A DNA stretch of 64,000 nucleotides from an uncultured Pelagibacteraceae bacterium (GTDB lineage Bacteria > Pseudomonadota > Alphaproteobacteria > Pelagibacterales > AG-422-B15): contig CACCKE010000001.1 in the NCBI GenBank assembly GCA_902546615.1, positions 62,001 through 126,000 on the forward strand, in the 5' to 3' direction. A program made the position numbers and the translations under genes. Below are positions 50,798-61,949 of the stretch, piece after piece. Below the pieces are notes generated by a model that was given only the letters and a program-made list of their open reading frames with translations, did no database searches and was not told the origin of the DNA. Position 1 is the first letter of the stretch. The number at the start of each line of letters is the position of its first letter.

Positions 50798-52006
50798 CTA
50801 TTTTTTTTCTCTCAATCTTAGTGCGTTTAATTTTATAAAACCCTCAGCATCTTTTTGAGAATAAACTTGATCTGACTCAAATGTTGCAAGATTTGGATTG
50901 TATAGGCTCATTGATGACTCTCTTCCTGTGATTATTGTATTGCCCTTAAAGAGTTTAAGTCTTACTTTACCCTCCACTTTCTCTTGTGATTTATCAATCA
51001 TTGATTGCATCATCTCTCTTTCAGGAGAGAACCAATAGCCGTTATAGATAAGTTCAGCATATTTAGGTGCCAACTCATCTTTCATATGTGCTGCTTCTTT
51101 ATCGAGTGTAATACTCTCAATGGCTCTGTGTGCGTGATATAGAATGGTTCCCCCAGGAGTTTCATAAATTCCTCTGGATTTCATTCCAATGTATCTATTC
51201 TCAACAAGATCAACTCGTCCAATTCCATGTTTTCCACCAAGCTCATTAAGAGATTTTAATATTTCAAATGGTGTTAAAGCCTTTCCGTTTAGTGCGCAGG
51301 CATCACCTTTTTTAAATTCAATCGTTATTTCTTCTGCTTTGTCAGGCGCCTCTTCAGGTGAAACACTTCTGGTATAAACATAATCAGGGGCTTCGATCCA
51401 TGGATCTTCAAGAACTTTTCCTTCTGCTGAAGAGTGCAAAATATTCTCATCAATACTGAATGGTTGTTCACCTCTTTTATCTTTTGCTATTTCAATTCCA
51501 TGCTTATCAGCATATTCGACAAGTGATGTTCTTGATGATAAATCCCACTCTCTCCAAGGACTGATTATTTTTATATCAGGCTTATGATAATAGTATCCAA
51601 GCTCAAATCTTATTTGATCATTTCCTTTTCCTGTTGCACCATGGGATACCGCATCGGCTTTAATCTGATTTGCAATTTCTATCTGTTTTTTTGCAATTAG
51701 AGGTCTTGCGATAGAAGTACCGAGTAAGTAGTAGCCCTCATAAAGTGGATTAGCTCTAAACATTGGGAAGACATAATCACTTACAAATTCTTCTTTAAGG
51801 TCTTCGATAAATATTTCTTTTGTTCCTTGCTTTTCAGCCTTTGCTTTAACTAAATCATAGTCTTCATCTTGACCTAGATTTGCTGTAAAAGTTGCCACTT
51901 CACATTGATACGTTTCTTTCAGCCACCTTAAAATGACCGATGTATCTAAACCGCCTGAGTATGCAAGAACAACTTTATTTATTTTATCCATTTGCTCTGA
52001 GTTCAC
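50798..52006 (-). CDS. argG: Argininosuccinate synthase
   Basis: [40 protein letters not shown]. Confidence 0.98.
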   Translation of the reverse strand: MNSEQMDKINKVVLAYSGGLDTSVILRWLKETYQCEVATFTANLGQDEDYDLVKAKAEKQGTKEIFIEDLKEEFVSDYVFPMFRANPLYEGYYLLGTSIARPLIAKKQIEIANQIKADAVSHGATGKGNDQIRFELGYYYHKPDIKIISPWREWDLSSRTSLVEYADKHGIEIAKDKRGEQPFSIDENILHSSAEGKVLEDPWIEAPDYVYTRSVSPEEAPDKAEEITIEFKKGDACALNGKALTPFEILKSLNELGGKHGIGRVDLVENRYIGMKSRGIYETPGGTILYHAHRAIESITLDKEAAHMKDELAPKYAELIYNGYWFSPEREMMQSMIDKSQEKVEGKVRLKLFKGNTIITGRESSMSLYNPNLATFESDQVYSQKDAEGFIKLNALRLREKK

Positions 52007-53081
52007 TTTTTCTAATTTTTATACTAGAGGATTTTAATTGACCACACGCAGCCATAATATCTTGTCCCCTTGTTTTTCTAACTGGGCTTGCATAACCTGC
52101 ATTTTTAATTATGTCACTAAATTTCTTGATTTCTTCCTTGCTAGAACATTCGTAAGGCGAATTAGGCCAAGGATTGAAAGGTATAAGATTTATTTTTGCT
52201 GGAATTCCAGAAATCAGCTTAACAAGTTTACGGGCATCTTGCGCTGTATCATTTACTCCCTTCAACATGACATATTCAAATGTTATGCGTTTAGAATTTT
52301 TTGATCGAGGATATTCTCTACACGCCTTTATAAGATCCTTAAGAGGAAATTTCTTATTTATAGGAACAATATCATTTCTCAATTCATCATTTGTTGCGTG
52401 CAGAGAAATTGCCAATCTTGAGTCAACTTCATTACCCCATTTAATAATTTCAGGTACGATGCCAGAAGTGCTTAGAGTAATTCTTTTTGTAGACAATTGT
52501 ATACCCTCTTTGTCTCCCATAATTTCAGCGGCATTCTTAACATTTTCATAATTATAGAGAGGCTCTCCCATACCCATAAATACAATATTTGAAATTTTGC
52601 GATCTTTTCCATTCGGCCAATCTGAAAGGTTGTCCTTTGCCAAAAGAAGCTGTGAAATAATTTCACTAGATGTTAAATTGCGAACCAGCTTTTGTGTTCC
52701 GGTAAAGCAAAACTTGCAATTAAGTGTGCAGCCAACTTGTGATGAAACACATAACGTTCCCCGATTTTCTTCAGGTATAAAAACCGTTTCAATTAAGTTG
52801 CCATCATTTAATTCCAAAAGCCATTTTTGTGTTCTATCTTTTGATATTTGATGAGATTTTATTTTTGGTCTTTGAATAACAAAATGATCTTTTAGTTTTT
52901 TTCTAAGGTCTTTTGAAACTGTTGTCATTTTGTCAAAATCAGTTTCACCTCTAAAATAAAGCCAATGCCAAAGTTGCTTGGATCTAAATTTTTCTTTAGA
53001 CTGTATTAAACCTTTATTAATTAAAGTTTCAGATATTTCCTCAAGACTTAATCCAATTAAGTCGATTTTATCTTCTGTCAT
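51984..53081 (-). CDS. rlmN: 23S rRNA (adenine2503-C2)-methyltransferase
   Basis: [27 protein letters not shown] (radical SAM CxxxCxxC), [17 protein letters not shown]. Confidence 0.97.
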   Translation of the reverse strand: MTEDKIDLIGLSLEEISETLINKGLIQSKEKFRSKQLWHWLYFRGETDFDKMTTVSKDLRKKLKDHFVIQRPKIKSHQISKDRTQKWLLELNDGNLIETVFIPEENRGTLCVSSQVGCTLNCKFCFTGTQKLVRNLTSSEIISQLLLAKDNLSDWPNGKDRKISNIVFMGMGEPLYNYENVKNAAEIMGDKEGIQLSTKRITLSTSGIVPEIIKWGNEVDSRLAISLHATNDELRNDIVPINKKFPLKDLIKACREYPRSKNSKRITFEYVMLKGVNDTAQDARKLVKLISGIPAKINLIPFNPWPNSPYECSSKEEIKKFSDIIKNAGYASPVRKTRGQDIMAACGQLKSSSIKIRKSELRANG

Positions 53082-53087
53082 TGTATT

Positions 53088-53606
53088 TTAAGAGCAGGCT
53101 TTATCGATTGCTGCTAGTGCTTTTGTAAATCCGATTAAAGAATATGTATCTGTAATTTTTGTTCCACGGCTTGAAGTGCTTTTAACTTTCACGCGCGCTC
53201 CATTTTTCATATCCTTAATAAGTTGTTTGCCGTTCTCTCCATCTGCTAACCAAGCTCTTGATTCAACTGTAAAAAATTTATACTTACTACTACCAATACT
53301 TACTTCGACCATACTCTTAGGTTTGAAAGTAAAACCTGTATCCACACTTGGTTCATGAAAAGTCTTATCATCTTTGAAATTCGTGATCATCAGAGCGTGC
53401 TCGCCACGATTAAGATCGGACGGGTTCGTCGCTATTGGTTCTGATATGATATAGCAAATTTTTGCTGTACCATCTTTAAACTCTTTAGCTTGCCATGCGC
53501 CACTTTTGCCAAATGAGCCCAGATGCACGACATCAATTACTGCAAAAGCACTTATTGAACTCAACAGTAAAATTGATAGAATAAGTTTGAAATTTATTAA
53601 TTTCAT
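53088..53606 (-). CDS. Invasion-associated locus B (IalB)-like secreted protein
   Basis: Signal peptide; GAWQAKEFKDGTAKICYIISEP, RGEHALMITNFKDD. Confidence 0.75.
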   Translation of the reverse strand: MKLINFKLILSILLLSSISAFAVIDVVHLGSFGKSGAWQAKEFKDGTAKICYIISEPIATNPSDLNRGEHALMITNFKDDKTFHEPSVDTGFTFKPKSMVEVSIGSSKYKFFTVESRAWLADGENGKQLIKDMKNGARVKVKSTSSRGTKITDTYSLIGFTKALAAIDKACS

Positions 53607-53636
53607 AATCGCTAATTTATATCGAGATTCACAATT

Positions 53637-54653
53637 ATGAAAGCAATTGTTTGTAAAGAATTTGGCCCACCAAGCTCCCTAGTTTACGAAGATGTTGAGT
53701 TACCTGAACTTAAAAAAAGTCAAATACAGATAGATGTGCACTCTGCTGGAGTCAATTTTCCAGACACTTTAATTATTCAAGACAAATATCAAGTTAAACC
53801 TCCTCTACCTTTTTCGCCAGGTGGTGAAATCTCAGGAGTCATTAGTGCGACAGGTGAAAGCGTTTCTGATTGGAAAGTTGGTGATGAGGTAGTTGCGATG
53901 ATAGGCTTTGGTGGTTTTAGGGAACAAGTAATAACAAGTCCATCCAATATATTCCGGAAACCAAGCAACATGGATTTTACCACTGCTTCATGTTTTACAC
54001 TAACTTACGGAACATCTCACTATGCTCTAAAAAATCGTGGTCAACTTAAGGAGGGTGAAAATTTACTAGTCCTAGGAGCTGCAGGTGGCGTTGGTATATC
54101 AGCTGTTGAAATTGGAAAAGCAATGGGTGCCAGAGTAATTGCTGGTGCATCTTCTGATGAAAAATTAGAAGTATGCAAAGAGTATGGAGCTGACGAAGTA
54201 ATTAATTATGGAAAGTACGATTTAACCAATCGAGATGATGTGAAAGAATTTAGAGCAGAAATTTCTAAAGCAACGGGTGGTAAAGGGCCAGATGTAATTT
54301 ATGACCCAGTTGGAGCAGATTTCACTGAGCCCGCTTTACGAAGTATTGCATGGAATGGACGCTTCTTAGTTATAGGCTGGGCAGCTGGTTATATTCCAAA
54401 AATACCAATGAACTTATACTTAATCAAAGGCTGTTCCGCTGTTGGTGTATTTTGGGGTCAATTTACAGCTTTAGAGCCACAAGAGCATCTAGCCAACATG
54501 AACCAACTGACTGGCTGGTACGAAGAAGGTAAATTAAAGGCGCCTGTCACAGAAATTCTACCGCTTGAAAAAGGCCAACAGGCCCTTGAAACAATTCTTG
54601 CAAGAAAAGTGACTGGCAAGATTGCACTAACAACTTCTTTTTATAAATCCTAA
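53637..54653 (+). CDS. NADPH:quinone oxidoreductase (zinc-type ADH family)
   Basis: LLVLGAAGGVGISAVEIGKAMGARVIAGASSDEKLEVCKEYGADEVINY. Confidence 0.93.
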   Translation: MKAIVCKEFGPPSSLVYEDVELPELKKSQIQIDVHSAGVNFPDTLIIQDKYQVKPPLPFSPGGEISGVISATGESVSDWKVGDEVVAMIGFGGFREQVITSPSNIFRKPSNMDFTTASCFTLTYGTSHYALKNRGQLKEGENLLVLGAAGGVGISAVEIGKAMGARVIAGASSDEKLEVCKEYGADEVINYGKYDLTNRDDVKEFRAEISKATGGKGPDVIYDPVGADFTEPALRSIAWNGRFLVIGWAAGYIPKIPMNLYLIKGCSAVGVFWGQFTALEPQEHLANMNQLTGWYEEGKLKAPVTEILPLEKGQQALETILARKVTGKIALTTSFYKS

Positions 54654-54657
54654 TAAT

Positions 54658-54945
54658 TTACTTACTTTTCTGGTTCATTTCTCGAGCCATATCTAAGTCC
54701 AGACTTGTCACTCCACCAGCATCGTGAGTTGATAAAGTAACTTCGACAGTACTGTAGACATTAAACCATTCCGGATGATGATCTTTCTTTTCCGCATAGA
54801 TTGCCATTGATGTCATCCAACCAAAAGCTTCTTGAAAGTTACTAAACTTAAATGTTTTAGTAATTGCACTTCGCCCTTTGACCATCTTCCAACCAGACAA
54901 TCTTTTTAATTTTTTAGTAAGTTCAGCTTTAGAGATTTTTTTCAT
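54658..54945 (-). CDS. 4a-hydroxytetrahydrobiopterin dehydratase (pterin-4-alpha-carbinolamine dehydratase)
   Basis: GWMTSMAIYAEKKDHHPEWFNVYSTVEVTLSTHDAGGVTSLDLDMA. Confidence 0.95.
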   Translation of the reverse strand: MKKISKAELTKKLKRLSGWKMVKGRSAITKTFKFSNFQEAFGWMTSMAIYAEKKDHHPEWFNVYSTVEVTLSTHDAGGVTSLDLDMAREMNQKSK

Positions 54946-56000
54946 TATGGCGCTGGATTTGGAATTTCTTTATGAATACCTCTTATTTCATTCATAATTT
55001 CCTTCGTTATATCAAGATCAACACTCTCTATACAGGTTTTTAATTGTTCCATTGTAGTCGCTCCAATAATTGTAGATGTAACAAAGGGTTGAATATTACA
55101 AAATTGAATAGCTAGTTGCGCAGGGTCAATTTCGTATTTTTTTGCAAGATTTACATACATTTCAATTGCCTGCTGTGTCTTATCTCCTTTATATCTCATC
55201 ATTAAAGGACCGTCGCCAAACAGAGCAAGTCTTGAACCTTGAGGCATCTGTCCACCTAAATATTTTCCAGTTAATGTTCCTTGTGCTAAAGGCGAGTAAG
55301 CAAGCAAGCCTACTTGTTCATGCATTGCTACTTCAGATAAACCAATTTCAAAACCTCTGTTGACTAAATTATAAGCATTTTGAATTGATGCCACGCGTGG
55401 TAGTGATTTAGTTTCAGCAAGCTCTAAATATTTCATTGTACCCCACGGCGTTTCATTAGATAAACCAATTTGCCTAACTTTACCTTGCTTAACTAATTCA
55501 CCAAGAGCCTCAAGAGTTTCCTCCAAAGGAATGGAGTCTGATGTATCCATATGTTTGTACTCAAGCCTTCCTGAAAATGCACCAAAAGGTCTATCAGGCC
55601 AATGAACTTGGTAGAGATCAATGTAATCTGTTTGTAGTCTTTTAAGACTTTGCTCAACTGCATAGAAAACATGTTCTTTAGATAATCTTGGTATTTCTTC
55701 ATTTTCTCGAAGCCATGACATTCCAGAACGACCAGCCACTTTAGTTGCAAGTATCACCTTGTCTCTGTTGCCTCTCGCTTTGAACCAAGTACCAATATAT
55801 TTTTCTGTTAAACCCTGTGTTTCAGCTTTTGTAGGAACAGCATATATTTCAGCAGTATCTATAAAATTGACTTCGTGGTCTAAGGAGTAATCCAACTGAT
55901 CGTGAGCATCAGCCTCGGTATTCTGTTCTCCCCAGGTCATTGTACCCAAGCATATCAAGCTTACGTCAATATCTGATCTACCTAATTTTCTGTATTCCAT
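54945..56000 (-). CDS. Aldo/keto reductase (Tas-like)
   Basis: MEYRKLGRSDIDVSLICLGTMTWGEQNTEADAHDQLDYSLDHEVNFIDTAEIYAVP. Confidence 0.93.
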   Translation of the reverse strand: MEYRKLGRSDIDVSLICLGTMTWGEQNTEADAHDQLDYSLDHEVNFIDTAEIYAVPTKAETQGLTEKYIGTWFKARGNRDKVILATKVAGRSGMSWLRENEEIPRLSKEHVFYAVEQSLKRLQTDYIDLYQVHWPDRPFGAFSGRLEYKHMDTSDSIPLEETLEALGELVKQGKVRQIGLSNETPWGTMKYLELAETKSLPRVASIQNAYNLVNRGFEIGLSEVAMHEQVGLLAYSPLAQGTLTGKYLGGQMPQGSRLALFGDGPLMMRYKGDKTQQAIEMYVNLAKKYEIDPAQLAIQFCNIQPFVTSTIIGATTMEQLKTCIESVDLDITKEIMNEIRGIHKEIPNPAP

Positions 56001-57010
56001 TATTTTGTAATCAGTCCAAGTTCTTCAAATTGTTTTACAGTTTGGATGATTGCCTCATCTGCACTTTCGAAATTAAACTTTAAAATATTTTTAGCATTTT
56101 CGGAATTAGTAAATTTTGTTTTACCAACAAAGCCCGATATTGCCCCAGCTTCTTTACTAAATAAACCTAGAACTTTCATTAAGATATTTGGAGCCTCGAT
56201 TGAGGGGGCTTTTTTATAACCGTGTTCTCTTAAAAGCTTATTCATATCGGATAGCCACATACATTTTTCCGCTAGTATGAATCTTTTTCCACTTGCATCT
56301 GGATGTATCATCGCTTCAATGTGTGCTCTTGCTGTATCTTTAACAGTAACCCATCCAAAATGAACTTTTGGCACAACAGGGTAGGAACCGTCCAACATTC
56401 TTTGAATAAATACATTTGAAGTTCCAACATCATCAGATAACGATGGACCTATAACTAAAGTAGGGTTTATTGCAACGGCTTCTATTTTTTTATCGTCACT
56501 AAGACTGTTCAAGTAAGACCACATCTCCTTTTCGGCAATTGCCTTACTTTTGTTGTATGCTCCAATATTTTGACTTGGATCAGTCCAATGACTTTCGTCA
56601 TATATTTTTTCTTCATTCCCATAGCCCACAGCTGAGAATGAAGAAGTCATAACAAATCTTTTAATCTTGTTCTTAATCGAGCTTTTAAGCGCCCTTAAAA
56701 GACCCTCCTTAGCCGGCTGGATGATTTCATTTTCATCATCAGGTGCCTTGTCGGTTAGTGGAGATGCAATGTGCAATACATATGTACACCCATTAACCGC
56801 CTCATCCCATCCTTCATCCTTCAGTAGGTCTAATTTACAAAAATCTAAATTATTTTTTGCATCAACTTCTTTTGCTATTGCCTGCCTTACTTCTGCTTCA
56901 CGATTTTCAGAACGTAAAGACGTTCTAACTGAGTACCCTTTTTTTAGTAATTCAGCTATGCAATGCTGAGCAATGTAACCTGATCCACCAGTAACAAGAA
57001 CTTTTTCCAT
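56000..57010 (-). CDS. Extended SDR / NAD-dependent epimerase-like (dihydroflavonol-4-reductase-like)
   Basis: MEKVLVTGGSGYIAQHCIAELLKKGYSVRTSLRS; YNKSKAIAEKEMW. Confidence 0.9.
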   Translation of the reverse strand: MEKVLVTGGSGYIAQHCIAELLKKGYSVRTSLRSENREAEVRQAIAKEVDAKNNLDFCKLDLLKDEGWDEAVNGCTYVLHIASPLTDKAPDDENEIIQPAKEGLLRALKSSIKNKIKRFVMTSSFSAVGYGNEEKIYDESHWTDPSQNIGAYNKSKAIAEKEMWSYLNSLSDDKKIEAVAINPTLVIGPSLSDDVGTSNVFIQRMLDGSYPVVPKVHFGWVTVKDTARAHIEAMIHPDASGKRFILAEKCMWLSDMNKLLREHGYKKAPSIEAPNILMKVLGLFSKEAGAISGFVGKTKFTNSENAKNILKFNFESADEAIIQTVKQFEELGLITK

Positions 57011-57018
57011 ATATTATT

Positions 57019-58026
57019 CTATTTTCCAAGTATCTTACCCATGGATTGTGCCATGTCACTTATTGTTTTTTCAATTGCTGTAGGTTTCCAGTTAAAAATA
57101 GAAACTGTTGAGCTGTTATCAGTTTGATAACTGCCTCTTTTGATATTTTTTAAAATACCTTTCATTTGTAAACTGAATAATGCAAAAAATCTTAATAAAA
57201 AGGTTGGCATAACTTTAGTTGAAACCTTTTCAAAGCCGCTATCTTTTACAATCTTTGCAATTTTTGTAATATGATAATCATTTGTTGAAGTTGTGAGTAT
57301 TCTTTTACCATCGCTGGCTTCTGATTTAAGAGCCTTCACATGCAACATTGCTGTATCTCTTACGTCAGATATATGCATATATACATCTGGTAACGCAGGA
57401 ATTTTTCCAAGTATCAGTCGAGCCATAAAACTAGCAGACGCACCCATGGTATCATCACTTAATAGTGGGCCCATGACAAAACCTGGATGAATAGTTGTCA
57501 TTTTCAGATCTTTATTTTCTGGTGAATTTATAAATTCCCATGCAGCTTTTTCAGCAAAAGTTTTACTTTTATTATATGCACCGACATCTTTATCTGTATT
57601 GGTCCAATCATTACTGCTACAAATTTTTTGATTATGTCCGTAGGCAATAGCAACAATTGATGATGTAAGAACAATTTTTTTTATACCAGCTTTTTTTGCG
57701 GCTTTAAGGGCTCTCATAGTTCCCTCTGTTGCTGGCTTTATGAGCTCATTTTCATTTTTTGGTTCTCCAACTATGAACGGCGAAGCTAAATGTATCATAT
57801 AATCACATTCAGACGCACAACTGTCCCAACCTTCATCAGACATTAGATCAAGTTTACAAAATTCTAGATTGTTGTCTGGCATTTCCTTTTTTATTGCTTC
57901 TCGTACCTCATCCTCTCTATTCATACTTCTTAGAGAACCTCTGACTGCATATCCATTTTTCAATAATTCAGTAATACAGTGTAGTGCTATGTAACCTGAT
58001 GCTCCTGTGACTAAAACCTTCTCCAC
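57019..58026 (-). CDS. Extended SDR, paralogue of adjacent gene
   Basis: MEKVLVTGASGYIALHCITELLKNGYAVRGSLRS; YNKSKTFAEKAAW; same architecture as 56000-57010. Confidence 0.9.
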   Translation of the reverse strand: MEKVLVTGASGYIALHCITELLKNGYAVRGSLRSMNREDEVREAIKKEMPDNNLEFCKLDLMSDEGWDSCASECDYMIHLASPFIVGEPKNENELIKPATEGTMRALKAAKKAGIKKIVLTSSIVAIAYGHNQKICSSNDWTNTDKDVGAYNKSKTFAEKAAWEFINSPENKDLKMTTIHPGFVMGPLLSDDTMGASASFMARLILGKIPALPDVYMHISDVRDTAMLHVKALKSEASDGKRILTTSTNDYHITKIAKIVKDSGFEKVSTKVMPTFLLRFFALFSLQMKGILKNIKRGSYQTDNSSTVSIFNWKPTAIEKTISDMAQSMGKILGK

Positions 58027-58146
58027 TTAAACCTCTAAGTATCTGTATTAATTTAATAAAATCTTGATAAATAATTACTTGTATTGATTACCTTTATAAT
58101 TATGTATTAAAATACATATAACAATTTTTACAAGAGGTTTTTAAAT

Positions 58147-58881
58147 ATGGATTATCAAACTAGAGCTCAATCAACGCCAGCAATCGACGAAGGCTTAAGG
58201 AATTACATGATGAGTGTTTATAATTATATGGCGTCTGGTTTGGCCTTAACTGGTTTGGTTGCATATATGTTATTTCAAGCAACTGCAGTAATGGGTCCAA
58301 CAGGAGAAATTGTTGGTCTGACTAACTTAGGTATTACACTTTATACAGGACCAATGATGTGGGTAGTTGCATTAGCACCTCTTGGTATAGTTATGTACAT
58401 GAGTTTTGGAATAAGAGGAATGTCCGCATCCCGAGCTCAGACAATGTTCTGGGTATTTGCATTTTTAATGGGTTTATCACTCTCAACAATCTTTTTAACA
58501 TATACAGGTGCGAGTATAGCACGGGTGTTCTTTATAACTGCAAGTACATTTGGCGCAATGAGCATATATGGTTATACAACAAAAAGAGATCTAACTAATT
58601 TTGGATCGTTTTTATTTATGGGACTGATTGGAATTATAATAGCATCAATTGTAAATATATTTATGCAATCACCCGCACTATATTATGGTATATCTATTCT
58701 AGGTGTTTTAATTTTTGTTGGTTTGACAGCTTACGATACACAAAAGATCAAAAATATGTACATGGCATATGATAGCGGAGAAGTTGCTGCTAAAAAAGCC
58801 ATCATGGGCGCATTAACACTTTATCTTGATTTTATAAATCTATTTATAATGTTACTAAGACTTTTTGGTCAAAGAAGATAA
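58147..58881 (+). CDS. Bax inhibitor-1 / YccA family membrane protein
   Basis: MSVYNYMASGLALTGLVAYM; C-terminal AYDTQKIKNMYMAYDSGEVAAKKAIMGALTLYLDFINLFIMLLRLFGQRR. Confidence 0.96.
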   Translation: MDYQTRAQSTPAIDEGLRNYMMSVYNYMASGLALTGLVAYMLFQATAVMGPTGEIVGLTNLGITLYTGPMMWVVALAPLGIVMYMSFGIRGMSASRAQTMFWVFAFLMGLSLSTIFLTYTGASIARVFFITASTFGAMSIYGYTTKRDLTNFGSFLFMGLIGIIIASIVNIFMQSPALYYGISILGVLIFVGLTAYDTQKIKNMYMAYDSGEVAAKKAIMGALTLYLDFINLFIMLLRLFGQRR

Positions 58882-58883
58882 AA

Positions 58884-59237
58884 TCAGGCTATACGTTTTA
58901 CAGAAACTTTAAGATATTTTGTAATATCTGATAGATATTCACTTTCTTTAATTTTTTTATTATTAAAATCGATTAATGTGAATGTTACATGCTTTCCTTT
59001 GTTTTTATTTTTAATTATTCTTAAAAAAGCATTTTCGAAAGTACTGCGATAAATTGAAAAAACTGCATTGTATTTTCCATGATCTATTGCATAGTCTTTC
59101 CAATGTCCTTGACTAACTTTTTGAGCATAAACAGAAAGTATGAGATTAAGTTCAGTTTTATGAAAGCTAGTAAACTTGTTTTTTGATCGATTAGAGCTCT
59201 TATAGGATAAATTAGGACTAATGTAGTGTACTGTCAT
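58884..59237 (-). CDS. DUF2794-like protein
   Basis: FHKTELNLILSVYAQKVSQGHWKDYAIDHGKYNAVFSIYRSTFENAFLRIIK. Confidence 0.8.
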   Translation of the reverse strand: MTVHYISPNLSYKSSNRSKNKFTSFHKTELNLILSVYAQKVSQGHWKDYAIDHGKYNAVFSIYRSTFENAFLRIIKNKNKGKHVTFTLIDFNNKKIKESEYLSDITKYLKVSVKRIA

Positions 59238-59366
59238 TGTTATCTCATGTTACCTTGAAAAATGTAAAAAAAACAACGAAAATAGGGAAAAATTTCACGA
59301 TAACATCATCTAAATCGCCTTGAATTTCGATGAATAATTCCAATATAGTTTCTGAGAATAAAAATT

Positions 59367-61250
59367 ATGCCTAAATCGGAAAAATTAGAGTTTCAAACAG
59401 AAGTCAGTCAATTACTCAAATTGATGATAAATTCTGTTTATTCAGAAAAAGAAGTGTTTGTAAGGGAGCTTGTATCCAATGCTTCTGATGCATGTGATAA
59501 ATTAAGATACCTATCAAATACAAAAGAAAAACTCATAAAGGATGATCCTAATTTCAAAATTCAGATCACTATTGATAAAAAAAATAATCTAATCACAATT
59601 TCCGATAACGGAATTGGAATGAATAAAAAGGATCTTGTTTCTAACCTTGGAACAATCGCACGCTCTGGTACTGCACATTTTTTAAAAGAACTGTCTGAAT
59701 CTAAAACAAAAGACCTTTCACTCATTGGTCAATTTGGTGTCGGTTTTTATTCTGCTTTTATGGTTGCTTCACAAACTAAAGTTACTACACGCAAAGCTGG
59801 AGAAAATAAACTTTGGATCTGGACTTCTGATGGAGAAAGCAGCTTCACCATTGAGGAGAGTGAAGACTCAAATCTTCTAGTATCGAATAGAGGAACCTCG
59901 ATAGAACTTACTTTAACGAAGGAGTCTAAAGAGTATTTAGACAAAAATAGAATTGAAAATATAATTAAAAGATATTCAGATCATATAAGTATTCCAATTT
60001 ATGTGAGTGATGGTTCTGAAAAAAAAGATGAAATAATTGATTCTATTAATTCTGCGTCAGCTATTTGGACGCGACCTAAAAATAAAATTACTGAGGAACA
60101 ATATAAAGAGTTCTATAATCACGCAGGACAGATGTTCGATGATCCTTGGATGACGTCTCATTATAAGGCTGAAGGAAAAATTGAATATACTGTGTTAAAT
60201 TTTATTCCATCAACTAAACCTTTTGATCTTTATGATCCAGCAAGAGAAAACAGGCTTAAACTTTATGTTAAAAGAGTATTTATCACAGACAATTGTCCAG
60301 AACTTATTCCTCCTTATCTTCGTTTCCTAAGAGGTATCATCGACTCGGAAGATCTTCCATTAAACATAAGTCGCGAAATGCTTCAAAACAACCCAGTCGT
60401 TACGAAAATAAGATCATCTCTAGTTAAAAGAACAATTTCTGATCTCAAAAAAAAGATTGATAAAGACAGGGAGTCGTATGAAAAATTCTGGGAAAATTTT
60501 GGTCCAGTACTAAAAGAGGGAATTTATGAAGACTTTGAGAGAAAAGATTCAATTCTAGAAATATCATTATTTAAGAATTCAAAATCAAAAAAACTCATCA
60601 CATTAAATGAATACATAGAGTCAATGGGTAAAAAACAAAAGGATATTTACTTTATGACTGGTGATAGTTATGAAAATATAATTAATAATCCAAGTTTAGA
60701 GGGCTATAAGTCAAGAGATATTAATGTGCTTATATTGGATGACCCTGTAGACAGTTTTTGGACTTCATCAACCTCATCATATCAAGAGAAGAGTTTTAAA
60801 TCTGTTACAAGGGGAATGGATGACCTGAATAAAATTGATGGAGAAAAAAAAGATGATAAAAATGAAAAATCTGTTGAGCCGCTGATTAATCTACTAAAAG
60901 AAAAATTAAAGGAAAAAGTTAAAGACGTTAGAGTGTCCTCAAGACTTACAGATAGCCCTGTATGTCTTGTAAGTGATGAAGGCGCAATGGATCCTCAGCT
61001 TGAAAAAATACTTCAGCAGCACAATCAGCTCAATCAGGGTCTTTCCCTTAAAGTTTTGGAAATCAATCCTCAACATAAGCTCATAAAAAAACTTGCTAAA
61101 ATGAGTAAAGATAAAGCATCAATTAGTGATGTTGAGAATATTTCAATTTTACTTTATGAACAATCTAAGATTCTTGATGGTGAAAAGCCATCAGATCCTG
61201 TTGAATTTTCAAAAAAACTTATTGAAACCATCACTACATCGATAAATTAA
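59367..61250 (+). CDS. htpG: Molecular chaperone HtpG (Hsp90)
   Basis: FQTEVSQLLKLMINSVYSEKEVFVRELVSNASDACDKLRYLS; GQFGVGFYSAFMVA; RVFITDNCPELIPPYLRFLRGIIDSEDLPLNISREMLQ. Confidence 0.98.
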   Translation: MPKSEKLEFQTEVSQLLKLMINSVYSEKEVFVRELVSNASDACDKLRYLSNTKEKLIKDDPNFKIQITIDKKNNLITISDNGIGMNKKDLVSNLGTIARSGTAHFLKELSESKTKDLSLIGQFGVGFYSAFMVASQTKVTTRKAGENKLWIWTSDGESSFTIEESEDSNLLVSNRGTSIELTLTKESKEYLDKNRIENIIKRYSDHISIPIYVSDGSEKKDEIIDSINSASAIWTRPKNKITEEQYKEFYNHAGQMFDDPWMTSHYKAEGKIEYTVLNFIPSTKPFDLYDPARENRLKLYVKRVFITDNCPELIPPYLRFLRGIIDSEDLPLNISREMLQNNPVVTKIRSSLVKRTISDLKKKIDKDRESYEKFWENFGPVLKEGIYEDFERKDSILEISLFKNSKSKKLITLNEYIESMGKKQKDIYFMTGDSYENIINNPSLEGYKSRDINVLILDDPVDSFWTSSTSSYQEKSFKSVTRGMDDLNKIDGEKKDDKNEKSVEPLINLLKEKLKEKVKDVRVSSRLTDSPVCLVSDEGAMDPQLEKILQQHNQLNQGLSLKVLEINPQHKLIKKLAKMSKDKASISDVENISILLYEQSKILDGEKPSDPVEFSKKLIETITTSIN

Positions 61251-61320
61251 TTCTAAAATTAAGACTCCAATACTATAAAATTCTGTTTATAATCCTAATA
61301 AAAATTTTGTGAGGTATATA

Positions 61321-61947
61321 ATGAAAACACTTATTAGTTCTTTCTTTGCTGGCCTGTTTGCTGCATTCATAACTTTTAGCGCAAATTCGGCTGAATTAAA
61401 CGAAATAGAAATTTATGAAGGCAAAATCAAGGGCGCATATAGTGTTACAAACTTGCCTCTTCTTCCAGGAAACTGGAAAGTTGACGACCTAGAAAAATCA
61501 GGAAGCATTAATTCTGGTAATTTTTACGTCTACGCAACTATGATTCCAGCTGCAGCTGACGATGCAACGCGAAGATATAATGATATTATTTTCTATGCAA
61601 TCCTTGGATCAAAGTCTGAAGAAACCTCTTATAGAAAAACTTTTTATGGCTGTGAGGGTGGGTTCTACTCTTTAGAAGGCTCAATAATAAAAATTGAATC
61701 TCGCGGTTCAGGAAATTTTGAAGAATATTGCAATGTGCATCAAACTGAATTTCAATCATTTAATTATTTCTTCACGGATTGTTCTGATGTTTGTGTCGAG
61801 GTTGGTATTAATTTAGATACTAATAAATATAAAACTGATCGTAAAAGTTTTGAGGAAATCACTGAATTGCTCTCAGAAAATGTTAGAAAAATTGTAAGAT
61901 CTGGTAATGGATCTCTTGATTTTCTTAATGATTACAGAACAAATTAA
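61321..61947 (+). CDS. Hypothetical secreted protein
   Basis: Signal peptide MKTLISSFFAGLFAAFITFSANSAE; start set at ATG 61321 (RBS-like GTGAGG upstream) rather than 61309. Confidence 0.65.
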   Translation: MKTLISSFFAGLFAAFITFSANSAELNEIEIYEGKIKGAYSVTNLPLLPGNWKVDDLEKSGSINSGNFYVYATMIPAAADDATRRYNDIIFYAILGSKSEETSYRKTFYGCEGGFYSLEGSIIKIESRGSGNFEEYCNVHQTEFQSFNYFFTDCSDVCVEVGINLDTNKYKTDRKSFEEITELLSENVRKIVRSGNGSLDFLNDYRTN

Positions 61948-61949
61948 TA

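Noticed and set aside
52174-52551. 125-aa plus-strand ORF opposite rlmN
   Set aside because: Antisense to RlmN radical-SAM core; no independent support.
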